Source: Chitinophaga jiangningensis
GTDB lineage: Bacteria; Bacteroidota; Bacteroidia; Chitinophagales; Chitinophagaceae
DNA: 64,000 nt
Assembly: GCF_900142605.1 (NCBI RefSeq)
Contig: NZ_FRBL01000010.1
Location: forward strand, 211,995-275,994
Direction: 5' to 3'
Shown: piece after piece, positions 8,111-15,556 of the stretch
How the letters are laid out: each line of letters begins with the position of its first letter
Position numbering within the stretch: position 1 is the first letter of the stretch
Translations under genes and position numbers: made by a program
Notes under the pieces: generated by a model
What the model saw: the letters and a program-made list of their open reading frames with translations, nothing else
Told to the model about the DNA's origin: nothing
The model's database searches: none

Positions 8111-9256
8111 TTATTGGTTACCGGTAATAATGAGGGTAATCCCTCCTTTCACTTTGCCGGTACCCACATTGGTATTTACAATGTTCAATGCAATCGCCTC
8201 TCCGGCCACAAGCCCGAAATCAGGGATTTTCAGGTTGAACTTCGAACATTTATTGCTATCGAATATAGCGTTGAACTCTTTAAATAACGCCTTGAAAGAA
8301 GTAGCAGGAGCAGCACCGCTGTAGATCTGGGTAATAGCCGCATCTACCTGTTTCTGGATCGCCTGCTGTCTTTCCACACTCATCCCTTCTTTACTTTGAC
8401 TTACCACGTCGAAGCCTGTACGACCCGCTCTTACCGTTACGCTTTCTGCGCCCTTACTTTCCAGTACCGGCACCAGTTTGGCCACCAGGTCGGCGGTGTT
8501 TTCGCGGAAGCGGAAATTAGCCAGGGCAGGGTGCTGCAGCGCAATGATCTGATCTTTCGTGAGCGGTACAAACTTGATGTTTTCCTGCGCATTAGCCGTG
8601 TGGATCAGCTGGAAGTTATAGTTCTGCGCCTGACCGGTGATGTTCAGGTTCTTCTGGCCGATGTGGCGGTCGATGGTTGGATCGAGGCCATATAAACTGA
8701 TCGGCTTATCCAGCGGACTGAAAGAATAGGTGCGTGCAAACAGGCAGCGGTGCCCGGCCTGGTGATTCTGCACATCAAAAGGAACGTTTACACTACCGCT
8801 GCTCAGGGGCAGTAAAAATGAATCCAGTTGCGTGAGTGCAATGTTTTCTGCATAGCGGGTATCAAAACCCAGTGAAGGAGTGCAGAGGAAAAATTCCACT
8901 TTTGCCGTAGGAACGGTAATGTCTCCACGATTATTAACTGTACACTGAATGTTGTACTGTTGGCCTGCCTGCAACGCCGTAGTAGGCGCACCAGGGTTAG
9001 CCATAGGCGTCACCGTTATATCCGGTGAATTCCAGAATGTAATATTGCTGAAAGGGCGGACGCCAAGGTCGGTGCCATATGACCGGATGTATAAAAATGA
9101 GCTGTCGTTTACTTTTTCAGGGCGCCTTTTGCCACCCGTGGTACTGTTGGTGGCGTAGAGGCGGTCGATAAGGGCTGGTGCTTCCGCAATATATTTATCT
9201 GTATTGCCTTGCAGCTCCTTCAGGTATGCTTGAATATTTGCAATTGTTTCGTTCAT
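8111..9256 (-). CDS. CARDB-like domain protein of unknown function
   Basis: I chose the ATG at 9256 (381 aa, MNETIANIQAYLKELQ), because the longer frame runs into the upstream gene. The middle region, from about residue 75 (SPDITVTPMANPG, then YNIQCTVNNRGDITVPTAKVEFFLC), is a CARDB-like beta-sandwich domain of the type found in adhesive or extracellular proteins. No signal peptide is visible. The C-terminal third is helical (RQQAIQKQVDAAITQIY) and unassigned. It is 40 bp downstream of the phospholipase-like gene and probably cotranscribed, so the two products may act together. Export route and function are unknown. Confidence 0.7.
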   Translation of the reverse strand: MNETIANIQAYLKELQGNTDKYIAEAPALIDRLYATNSTTGGKRRPEKVNDSSFLYIRSYGTDLGVRPFSNITFWNSPDITVTPMANPGAPTTALQAGQQYNIQCTVNNRGDITVPTAKVEFFLCTPSLGFDTRYAENIALTQLDSFLLPLSSGSVNVPFDVQNHQAGHRCLFARTYSFSPLDKPISLYGLDPTIDRHIGQKNLNITGQAQNYNFQLIHTANAQENIKFVPLTKDQIIALQHPALANFRFRENTADLVAKLVPVLESKGAESVTVRAGRTGFDVVSQSKEGMSVERQQAIQKQVDAAITQIYSGAAPATSFKALFKEFNAIFDSNKCSKFNLKIPDFGLVAGEAIALNIVNTNVGTGKVKGGITLIITGNQ

Positions 9257-9296
9257 AAATTTAATTTTTTGGGGAGATGAAATAACAAAGGATTTA

Positions 9297-11210
9297 TCAG
9301 GCCGGCGGAATGAACGTGAGATCAACTGGTGTAGTGTCGAGCTGATCAGGTTGTTCACGCGGATCGCCTTTTTGTGTCCAGCAGGGATATCCATATCCTC
9401 TGTCGGCGTCCATATTGAAATCCGGGAACTTGATATTCTTTTTCCAGCGGTCGTAAATCTCTTCTGTCAGCATCATCGCGTTGCCGAGAGAAGGCTTGAT
9501 ACCTGTGGTAGCGGCCGGGTTAAAGGCTGCAACAACCTGTGATTCCGGACCGTTGAGCGTTGCCAGTGTATCGATCAGTGTTTTGCTCAGCGGAATTTTA
9601 TCAAATGCGTAGTGCAGTGCGGTATTACTGAAATAGCTGTTAGGAGCCGGATGTGCCGGGTTTTGTTCAGTAGCTCCGGATACCGGTGGATAGATCATAT
9701 GTTTTTCCCGGTGGAACAATTCATCCAGGAATCCGCCTGCGCCCAGGGTTACAGCGAGTTTTGGCAGCTGGCCAAACAGGTCGCCGGCTTTGGTACCCAG
9801 TGGGTCAGGGAAGCTGGTGTTTTTAAACTGTGCGAAGCGTGGTTCGTTCAGGTGTTCCTGCATGGGGAATGCGAGTCCGTTGAAAGCCACGCCCAGCCTG
9901 AAGTTCTGGAATGCATTGTACAATTGTTCGTACACCAGGCTTGCTGCATAACGGATACCCGCAGTAGTGAGGGTGGTGAGGGAGCCAACGATGGCATCCA
10001 CCAGGGCATGTGCCGCTGCAATGGCCGCCAGGATCAGCGCCGCCAGGATCAGGAAGATGGCAAGGAAGCTGAAGTTACCCGCCTGATCTACCGCATCTTC
10101 GATGAAGTCGCCGATATCGCCGAGGTCTTCCATCGCTTTTTCCCATACTTCTTCCAGTTCAGCGGTGAGGCTGTATGGTTCAGGTTTTGGGATGGTGCCG
10201 GTATCGGTGGCGTTGCGCATCCATTTGTACCAGAGTCGGTAGGCATTGTTTACATCTTCTGCACTGATAGCAGGGCCGTATTCATTATCATCTGCGGAGC
10301 CGCTGTTAAATACTTCGTTCAGTGTTTCTGCAATGAGTTTTGAAAGGTCCCCAGGCATGTGTGTATCCGGATCCGGAATTTCATCTTCCGCATCTGGTGC
10401 AGAGATAACGCCTTCGAAGTTGAAATTATACAGGGCATGCAGTTTGGAGCGGTTCCAGTCGGTACCCTCTTTCAAAAACATATTGAACACGTCCTGGAAA
10501 TTTTCCAGGGTCTTATGTCGTTGTGCATGGATGCGGTAAGGTCCACCTGAATTTACATTTACATATGGATGACCTACCGTATCAGCTGTAAAGTGGGTGA
10601 GGTACCCAATGGCGTACAGATGCTCCGGCGTGTTGGGTTGGGTCTTATCGAGGAGGGCTTTGGCAAATCTGCCGGTTTTGCGGTAGTGCATGGCATCAAA
10701 CCACCACCATTTACCTTTGTCTTGTCCGTCGCGGTAAGGGTGAGCCAATACATTATACACATTGAATTCGGTCACGAATTCCTTGAGCATTTCCACCAGG
10801 GTAGCTGCGAGGCCGTCAATCACCTTTTGCATATCCTTAAACAGCTCTTCGATTTCGGAGAGGGTGGAAGAGTTGTCGATCACCTGGTCAGCAGCGTATC
10901 CGGCAGCTTCCACTGCATCAATGATCGGCTGTGGTACGGCATCCAGTAAACCTTTTTTGAAGCCTTCTATGGCGTCATACACTTTAAAATAGATCTGAGC
11001 AAGATCACCTACGGTGCCGTTCCAGTCTTTGGTGTTAAAAAACAGGAAATCAGGTCCCTGGCATCCCAGAAACAAATAGGGCAGATGTTTAGGATCAGAG
11101 AGGGCAGCTTTGATGTCGGCATACGCCGCACTTCCACCAAGTCCTTGGCCATTTTGAATTTGCGACCGCAATTGCTGAGCGATCATGTGATGCAACGATG
11201 GTCCGGGCAT
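9297..11210 (-). CDS. Zinc-dependent phospholipase C-like protein
   Basis: 637 aa. The N-terminal half resembles the zinc-dependent phospholipase C family (PF00882): MPGPSLHHMIAQQL, LGCQGPDFLFF and AIGYLTHFTADTVGHPYVN with spaced His/Asp residues suitable for zinc. Around residues 380-415 there is a strongly hydrophobic stretch (FLAIFLILAALILAAIAAAHA), a likely membrane segment or hairpin. No N-terminal signal peptide is visible. The protein is much longer than classical secreted PLC enzymes. Gene order (PLC-like, then CARDB-like) suggests a two-gene operon. Lipase activity is inferred from the family and the metal ligands need alignment. Confidence 0.75.
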   Translation of the reverse strand: MPGPSLHHMIAQQLRSQIQNGQGLGGSAAYADIKAALSDPKHLPYLFLGCQGPDFLFFNTKDWNGTVGDLAQIYFKVYDAIEGFKKGLLDAVPQPIIDAVEAAGYAADQVIDNSSTLSEIEELFKDMQKVIDGLAATLVEMLKEFVTEFNVYNVLAHPYRDGQDKGKWWWFDAMHYRKTGRFAKALLDKTQPNTPEHLYAIGYLTHFTADTVGHPYVNVNSGGPYRIHAQRHKTLENFQDVFNMFLKEGTDWNRSKLHALYNFNFEGVISAPDAEDEIPDPDTHMPGDLSKLIAETLNEVFNSGSADDNEYGPAISAEDVNNAYRLWYKWMRNATDTGTIPKPEPYSLTAELEEVWEKAMEDLGDIGDFIEDAVDQAGNFSFLAIFLILAALILAAIAAAHALVDAIVGSLTTLTTAGIRYAASLVYEQLYNAFQNFRLGVAFNGLAFPMQEHLNEPRFAQFKNTSFPDPLGTKAGDLFGQLPKLAVTLGAGGFLDELFHREKHMIYPPVSGATEQNPAHPAPNSYFSNTALHYAFDKIPLSKTLIDTLATLNGPESQVVAAFNPAATTGIKPSLGNAMMLTEEIYDRWKKNIKFPDFNMDADRGYGYPCWTQKGDPREQPDQLDTTPVDLTFIPPA

Positions 11211-11649
11211 AACTAAATTTTTTGGGGTTTAAAAAATGAAAACGAATCACCATGAAGTATCGCCGCTGGTTGGATTAATAAACATTTAGTGCTACAGTAC
11301 CAGCTTATTTTGAGGTTGCGTATACCCTGATGTTGAATGCAAAATTAGGAGTGTCGATGATAGTTGAAAAGAGGGAAAGTGCTGGTTTTAGTTTATCCGG
11401 GGAGATGGAGCGGACGGCTGGCAGTGATGCCGCGGTAACTGGCAGGAATTTTTTGAAAACCGGTGTTGGGGGAGTACGTAGTTGTCAAATGCGTAGAAAT
11501 ACGCAGGGCTTTTTTCTCGCAAAGGGGCGTAAGGATTTTAAGCTTGCAAAGGATTTTGTTTTAGGCGCCTTTGGCGCCAGGGGAGCGATCTTTTTTCTCG
11601 CAAAGCAGCGAAAGCAGGTAAGCAGCCAAGTATTGTGTTTTGTTAGTTT
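11211..11649. repeat. Intergenic repeat region with CTTTTTTCTCGCAAAG direct repeats
   Basis: No supportable gene. The 16-mer CTTTTTTCTCGCAAAG occurs twice, at 11509-11524 and 11590-11605, with related GCAAAGG text between. A GGCGCC-TTT-GGCGCC hairpin lies at 11564-11578. Similar TCTCGCAAAG-type repeats are, to my recollection, common between genes in Chitinophagaceae and relatives. The 133-aa open frame spanning this stretch and the following hairpins is low-complexity and looks spurious. Confidence 0.55.
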
Positions 11650-11722
11650 GCAGTGTTTTCGCGCCGGCGGCGCGGAAGCACTGCAAGATAAAGGATGCCG
11701 AAGGCATCCTTTATCTTGCAGT
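11650..11722. terminator. Back-to-back hairpin pair at the 3' end of the Rossmann-fold gene
   Basis: First hairpin: 11650-11684, 16-bp arms with two G-T wobbles, loop GGC. Second: arms 11680-11699 and 11703-11722, 20 bp perfect, loop GAA. They share ACTGC (11680-11684), which is complementary to GCAGT at both outer ends. This is the same overlapping architecture as at 3944-4018, with unrelated arms. It lies 6 bp from the stop of the minus-strand gene at 11728. Confidence 0.55.
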
Positions 11723-11727
11723 ATAAA

Positions 11728-12378
11728 TTAGTACCCAATGGTAAATCTTTCCCGGTGATGCTGCGGCTTTTCCAGCTCATCAATCAAGGCAGCGGCATAA
11801 TCTTCCACCGAAATTTTACTTTCTCCTTTATCATTTGTAATCAGGTCGTCCTTACCCAGCTTATATTTGCCGGTTCGTTCTCCGGGGCTGATATTGCCTG
11901 CCGGCGAAAAGAATACCCAGTCCAGTTCTTTTTCCTTCGGAAGAAAATCGTGGTATACTTCGGCCAGTGCTTTAACTGCCGGCAGCATTTGCTCAGGGAT
12001 GGCGCCGCTATCCATTACAGTAACCCCGGGCTTCACGAAGAGCGAGCCCGCTCCTCCTACCACCAACAAGCGCTTAATGCCAGCCTCCCGGATACCTTTA
12101 AGAATGGATTTGTAACCACTGAGCGTATCGGCGGCAATGTGCGGATTGCTCCAGCCCGGATTATAGGCGCTGATCACTACATCCGCACCTTTAACAGCTT
12201 CAGCCACCACGCCCGGATTTTGAACATCACCATGTATGGCGGTAAAGTGATCGTTTTTAATATTGATTTTTTCAGGATTACGTACGACTGTTTTCACATG
12301 GTGTCCTCTTGATAAAGCTTCTTTTACCAGTGCCGAACCAATAAAGCCGCTGCCTCCGATGATTACTATGTTTGCCAT
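11728..12378 (-). CDS. NAD(P)-binding Rossmann-fold protein (NmrA/atypical SDR)
   Basis: I chose the ATG at 12378 (216 aa, MANIVIIGGSGFIGSALV) because the GGSGFIG dinucleotide-binding loop then sits at the very N-terminus, as usual. The remainder follows the NAD(P)H-binding/NmrA-like pattern, with DVVISAYNPGW and LLVVGGAGSLFVKPG and no classical YxxxK catalytic pair. Such proteins act as small reductases, isomerases or redox sensors. It is monocistronic. Two paralogous-type proteins occur near 51 and 54 kb but are not close copies. Confidence 0.85.
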   Translation of the reverse strand: MANIVIIGGSGFIGSALVKEALSRGHHVKTVVRNPEKINIKNDHFTAIHGDVQNPGVVAEAVKGADVVISAYNPGWSNPHIAADTLSGYKSILKGIREAGIKRLLVVGGAGSLFVKPGVTVMDSGAIPEQMLPAVKALAEVYHDFLPKEKELDWVFFSPAGNISPGERTGKYKLGKDDLITNDKGESKISVEDYAAALIDELEKPQHHRERFTIGY

Positions 12379-12476
12379 AAGATTTTCGTTTATATAGAAA
12401 TAACACATGGCTGGGGAAAAGGTTGGTAGGGCAGGGAATGATGTTAGCAGAGATTATTGAGTAGATCTATCCGGAT

Positions 12477-12597
12477 AGACGCCTGCCAGGCGTCTCTACT
12501 TCGCGAATTAATAATGTAAACGAACATGGATAATTATTTCAGGTTTAGAATCATTGTAGATGTTTTGATAGACGCCTTGCAGGCGTCTATCAAAACA
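12477..12597. repeat. Two related GACGCC/GGCGTC inverted repeats
   Basis: The first is AGACGCCTG-C-CAGGCGTCT at 12477-12495. The second has 17-bp perfect arms at 12561-12577 and 12581-12597 with loop TGC. Both share the core AGACGCCT/AGGCGTCT, so they are copies of one repeat type. They lie in the 406-bp gap 12379-12784 between divergent genes, away from any gene 3' end. The rest of that gap is A+T-rich and shows no open frame I can support. Confidence 0.6.
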
Positions 12598-12784
12598 TAA
12601 TCTTCGCTTTAATCACGAAATATCTAAAGTCAAAGGTTCTCAACGCGAATAAAAGTTTATATACCGACTACTTGATAAATATTTAGCGCATACATTATTT
12701 TTTCAGGAAGATGCAGATGCCGCTGCTATTACATCTCCCTAAATACAATAAAAACACAATATCTAAATTGCCTAACTTAGGAAA

Positions 12785-13288
12785 ATGGATAAGAACATAG
12801 AACTTATAACCACCAATGATGAATGGGTGCTTAAAAAGAAGCTCCAGATATTTCAATTTGTTATCATGGTCCTATTTTTATTCACAGGTTGCCTATTCTG
12901 CCTAACATCAGGATTTACTGAATTTCACCAATCAGCGATTATAATCTTTACGGTGGGGCTTCTGATTTTCCTGTCATTTAAGGTTGTAAATCTGAAAAAG
13001 TACCGGAATAAACATTTACGAAAAACCGAACCAGGTAAGTTTATTATTGAAAACAGGGAATACGTGCTCGACTATACGAAGGATTATATCTGTATTTCCG
13101 AAATTAGAAGGAGGTACAGCACCCACTATGACCTGGACCTGGTAATTAAAAAAGAACGATTCTCGATAGCAAGCGGAGCCTCACGGAAAACCAGCCAGGC
13201 ATTAGCTGCCAGTTTGAATGAGTTTTGTGAACTACGGGTGCGTATGCTTAATGACACCATTATTCCCTATTTGAAAAACGAAATCTGA
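12785..13288 (+). CDS. Uncharacterised membrane protein, two transmembrane segments
   Basis: 167 aa. Two hydrophobic segments (FQFVIMVLFLFTGCLFCL, about residues 23-41, and SAIIIFTVGLLIFLSFKVV, about 49-68) form an N-terminal hairpin. A roughly 95-residue cytosolic domain (GKFIIENREYVLDYTKDYICI) follows, patterned like a small PH-like beta domain. I do not recognise the family. The gene is more A+T-rich than its neighbours and is followed 6 bp later by a second orphan gene, so the two form a likely bicistron. Confidence 0.65.
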   Translation: MDKNIELITTNDEWVLKKKLQIFQFVIMVLFLFTGCLFCLTSGFTEFHQSAIIIFTVGLLIFLSFKVVNLKKYRNKHLRKTEPGKFIIENREYVLDYTKDYICISEIRRRYSTHYDLDLVIKKERFSIASGASRKTSQALAASLNEFCELRVRMLNDTIIPYLKNEI

Positions 13289-13294
13289 CATTTT

Positions 13295-13750
13295 GTGAGC
13301 AACCTATATCACCTTGCAGATCTGGAATTTCCTGTTCTCAGAATCAGGCGGCAGGACCCCGCTATTTTTTATACAGCACAGTTACAGCAGTTAAGTATAG
13401 TTCCCATTGGCCAGGATGCGTTTTATTATGATGACCTCACCATGATCTATGACAGCAGGGGAGCTGCATACCTGGTAACCCGTGTGATGCCGGATGCTGC
13501 GCCGGTATTGCAAACCCTGAGGCGGGTATGGCCTATGTTCTCGGTTGAATTGGAGCTGGTGCAATTACGCATGCTGGACATTGCCGCTATCAAACAAGTT
13601 TGCCTCGACCACATCGCTCAATACAAAATGCGTTGGAAACCAGCCCGCCTCATTGCCGAAGACCTCGCCAAGCTTCATTCCTTTCCGGAAGTATTTCAAT
13701 ATTTTAACGGGGAGAACGGTATCCATTACGGTCTGAAATTCGTTTTCTAA
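13295..13750 (+). CDS. Uncharacterised 151-aa protein
   Basis: It starts with GTG at 13295, 6 bp after the previous stop; no better ATG is present near the conserved-looking N-terminus (SNLYHLADLEFPVLRIRRQDP). It is a soluble alpha/beta protein with no signal peptide. I do not recognise the family. It is co-directional and nearly contiguous with the small membrane protein before it. A toxin-immunity or other accessory role is possible for such an orphan pair, but nothing in the sequence proves it. Confidence 0.6.
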   Translation: MSNLYHLADLEFPVLRIRRQDPAIFYTAQLQQLSIVPIGQDAFYYDDLTMIYDSRGAAYLVTRVMPDAAPVLQTLRRVWPMFSVELELVQLRMLDIAAIKQVCLDHIAQYKMRWKPARLIAEDLAKLHSFPEVFQYFNGENGIHYGLKFVF

Positions 13751-13800
13751 TTCTCGCATTGCTGCCTGCCACTTGTTGTCGCCTTTTGCCGGCAGTGTAT

Positions 13801-13817
13801 CCGGTTTGGAAAACCGG
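13801..13817 (+). terminator. Small hairpin after the orphan pair
   Basis: CCGGTTT-GGA-AAACCGG (7-bp perfect arms, three-base loop) begins 50 bp after the stop and is followed by an A/T-rich stretch with a run of six T at 13832-13837. Confidence 0.4.
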
Positions 13818-13873
13818 TTTGAAAATCATAATTTTTTGTTCCAATTATATAAGTAAATACAGGCCGATATAAT

Positions 13874-13881
13874 TAGATTTG
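13874..13881 (+). promoter_or_regulatory. -7 promoter box for the paoABC-type operon
   Basis: TAGATTTG fits TAnnTTTG and lies about 100 bp before the first operon ATG (13983). No clear -33 TTG is seen. The leader contains AAAGGAGG at about 13940, too far from the start to act as its ribosome site. Confidence 0.35.
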
Positions 13882-13982
13882 TGCTGATTCGGCCATTAGC
13901 CTGATTAATTGATATTCTGATAAGGAACTATTTAGTGTAAAGGAGGTTCATCACACCTTTCTAACAACACAACACTGCGTTT

Positions 13983-14573
13983 ATGAATGGCAAAAATTAC
14001 TACAGCAGACGTTTTTTCCTGAAAACTTCAGGCGCCCTGGCGGCATTGGCAGCAATCCCGGCCACGGTGAAGTCGTTTTACATGGATGCTAAACGCCTGA
14101 TCATCCCTCCCCGGCAAAAGCAGCCGCTGATCGTAAAGGTCAACAAACAAACCCATAAGCTGGATGTGGATACACGCACCACCTTGCTGGACCTGCTCCG
14201 GGAAGACCTTCACCTCACAGGTACCAAAAAAGGTTGCGACCACGGCCAGTGCGGTGCCTGCACCGTGCATGTAAACGGGGAACGCGTACTGAGCTGTCTA
14301 ACCCTGGCGGCTACACTGCCGGGCAAGGAAGTCACCACCATCGAAGGACTCGCTGATGGCGACCAGCTGCACCCCATGCAGGCGGCCTTCCTGGAATGCG
14401 ATGGTTTCCAGTGCGGTTACTGTACACCGGGACAGATCATGTCGGCCGTGGCCTGCGTGAAAGAAGGGCATACCAAATCCGTAGCCGAAATTAAAGAGTT
14501 TATGAGCGGTAACCTTTGCCGCTGCGGCGCTTATAACGGTATTGTAGCATCCATTCAAAAAGTAGCAAAATGA
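13983..14573 (+). CDS. paoA: Aldehyde oxidoreductase 2Fe-2S subunit, Tat-exported (PaoA-like)
   Basis: 196 aa. The N-terminus MNGKNYYSRRFFLKTSGALA has a twin-arginine motif (SRRFFLK), so the folded complex is probably exported to the periplasm. A plant-type ferredoxin domain has Cys85, Cys90, Cys93 and Cys105. A C-terminal helical 2Fe-2S domain has Cys144, Cys147, Cys179 and Cys181 (QCGYCTPG and CRCG). This is the small electron-transfer subunit of xanthine-oxidase-family enzymes. The stop overlaps the next start (ATGA). Order and sizes match E. coli PaoABC, an aldehyde-detoxifying enzyme; the substrate here is inferred. Confidence 0.93.
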   Translation: MNGKNYYSRRFFLKTSGALAALAAIPATVKSFYMDAKRLIIPPRQKQPLIVKVNKQTHKLDVDTRTTLLDLLREDLHLTGTKKGCDHGQCGACTVHVNGERVLSCLTLAATLPGKEVTTIEGLADGDQLHPMQAAFLECDGFQCGYCTPGQIMSAVACVKEGHTKSVAEIKEFMSGNLCRCGAYNGIVASIQKVAK

Positions 14574-15547
14574 AGCCATTCAGCTTTAGTAAATCCGACA
14601 AAGTAAGTAAGGCTTTATCTGCGAAGAAAGAAGCCGTACAGTTTCTGGCAGGTGGTACCAACCTGGTAGACCTCATGAAAAAAAATATAGCCGTTCCCGA
14701 TGGGCTGATTGATATTACCGCTGTGCTGTCCGACAAAGTGGAAGCGCAATCCGGTAGCACCCGCATCGGCGCCATGGTGCGCAATAGCGCCCTGGCAACG
14801 GACCCGCAGATACTCGCTAAAAATCCGCTGGTAGCAAAAGCTGTTCTGGCAGGGGCCTCCCCGCAAATCAGGAATATGGCCTCCACCGCAGGCAACCTCC
14901 TGCAACGTACCCGCTGTCCTTACTTCTACGAAACCAGTACTCCCTGCAATAAAAGAAAACCTGGCAGCGGATGCAGCGCCCTCCACGGTGAACAGCGCAT
15001 GAGCGCCATCATCGGCTATAACGATGCCTGCGTGGCCGTACATCCGTCCGACCTCTGCATCGCACTCGCCGCACTCGGTGCATCCGTTAACGTTACGGAT
15101 AAAGGCAATAAACAACTGGTAATACCATTCAAAGATTTTCATAAACTGCCGGAATCCACACCGGACCTGGATAACCATCTGCCGAAAGATGCCATCATCA
15201 CCTCGGTGGATATTCCGGATAATCCGTTTAATAAGCATTTCGCGTACGTGAAACTGCGTGACCGCGACTCCTACGCTTTCGCGCTCGTATCAGTAGCCGC
15301 GGCGCTGGACCTGGACGGCACCCGTATTAAAGAGGCGCGACTGGCCTCCGGTGGGGTAGCCCATAAACCATGGCGCTGGCAAAAAGCGGAGCAATATCTC
15401 AAAGGAAAAGAAGCCAATGCCGCTACCTTCCACGCCGCCGCAGCTATCGTGGCCGATGAAGTGAAACCATTGCCTGGCAACGGTTTTAAGAAGGTTATGC
15501 TCATGGGCGCTATTGAAACTGCTTTGCAGCATTGTTTAACTGCTTAA
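14570..15547 (+). CDS. paoB: Aldehyde oxidoreductase FAD subunit (PaoB-like)
   Basis: 325 aa. The FAD-binding domain of molybdopterin dehydrogenases is shown by FLAGGTNLVDLMK and ASTAGNLLQRTRCPYF. An insertion carries Cys116, Cys126 and Cys135 in RCPYFYETSTPCNKRK then PGSGCSALHG, with Cys154 further on. This closely resembles the segment of E. coli PaoB that binds an extra 4Fe-4S cluster, so this subunit probably has one too. It has no signal peptide of its own and is presumably exported with the Tat-tagged small subunit. It overlaps paoA by 4 bp and precedes paoC by 9 bp. Confidence 0.93.
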   Translation: MKPFSFSKSDKVSKALSAKKEAVQFLAGGTNLVDLMKKNIAVPDGLIDITAVLSDKVEAQSGSTRIGAMVRNSALATDPQILAKNPLVAKAVLAGASPQIRNMASTAGNLLQRTRCPYFYETSTPCNKRKPGSGCSALHGEQRMSAIIGYNDACVAVHPSDLCIALAALGASVNVTDKGNKQLVIPFKDFHKLPESTPDLDNHLPKDAIITSVDIPDNPFNKHFAYVKLRDRDSYAFALVSVAAALDLDGTRIKEARLASGGVAHKPWRWQKAEQYLKGKEANAATFHAAAAIVADEVKPLPGNGFKKVMLMGAIETALQHCLTA

Positions 15548-15556
15548 TCTATCAAC

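Noticed and set aside
9612..10343. 243-aa plus-strand frame opposite the phospholipase-like gene
   Set aside because: Antisense shadow with no recognisable domain.
11330..11731. 133-aa plus-strand open frame
   Set aside because: It runs through direct repeats and hairpins, has low-complexity FFLAKGRKDF-type text, no family, and overlaps the end of a real gene. Best explained as a repeat-derived spurious ORF.
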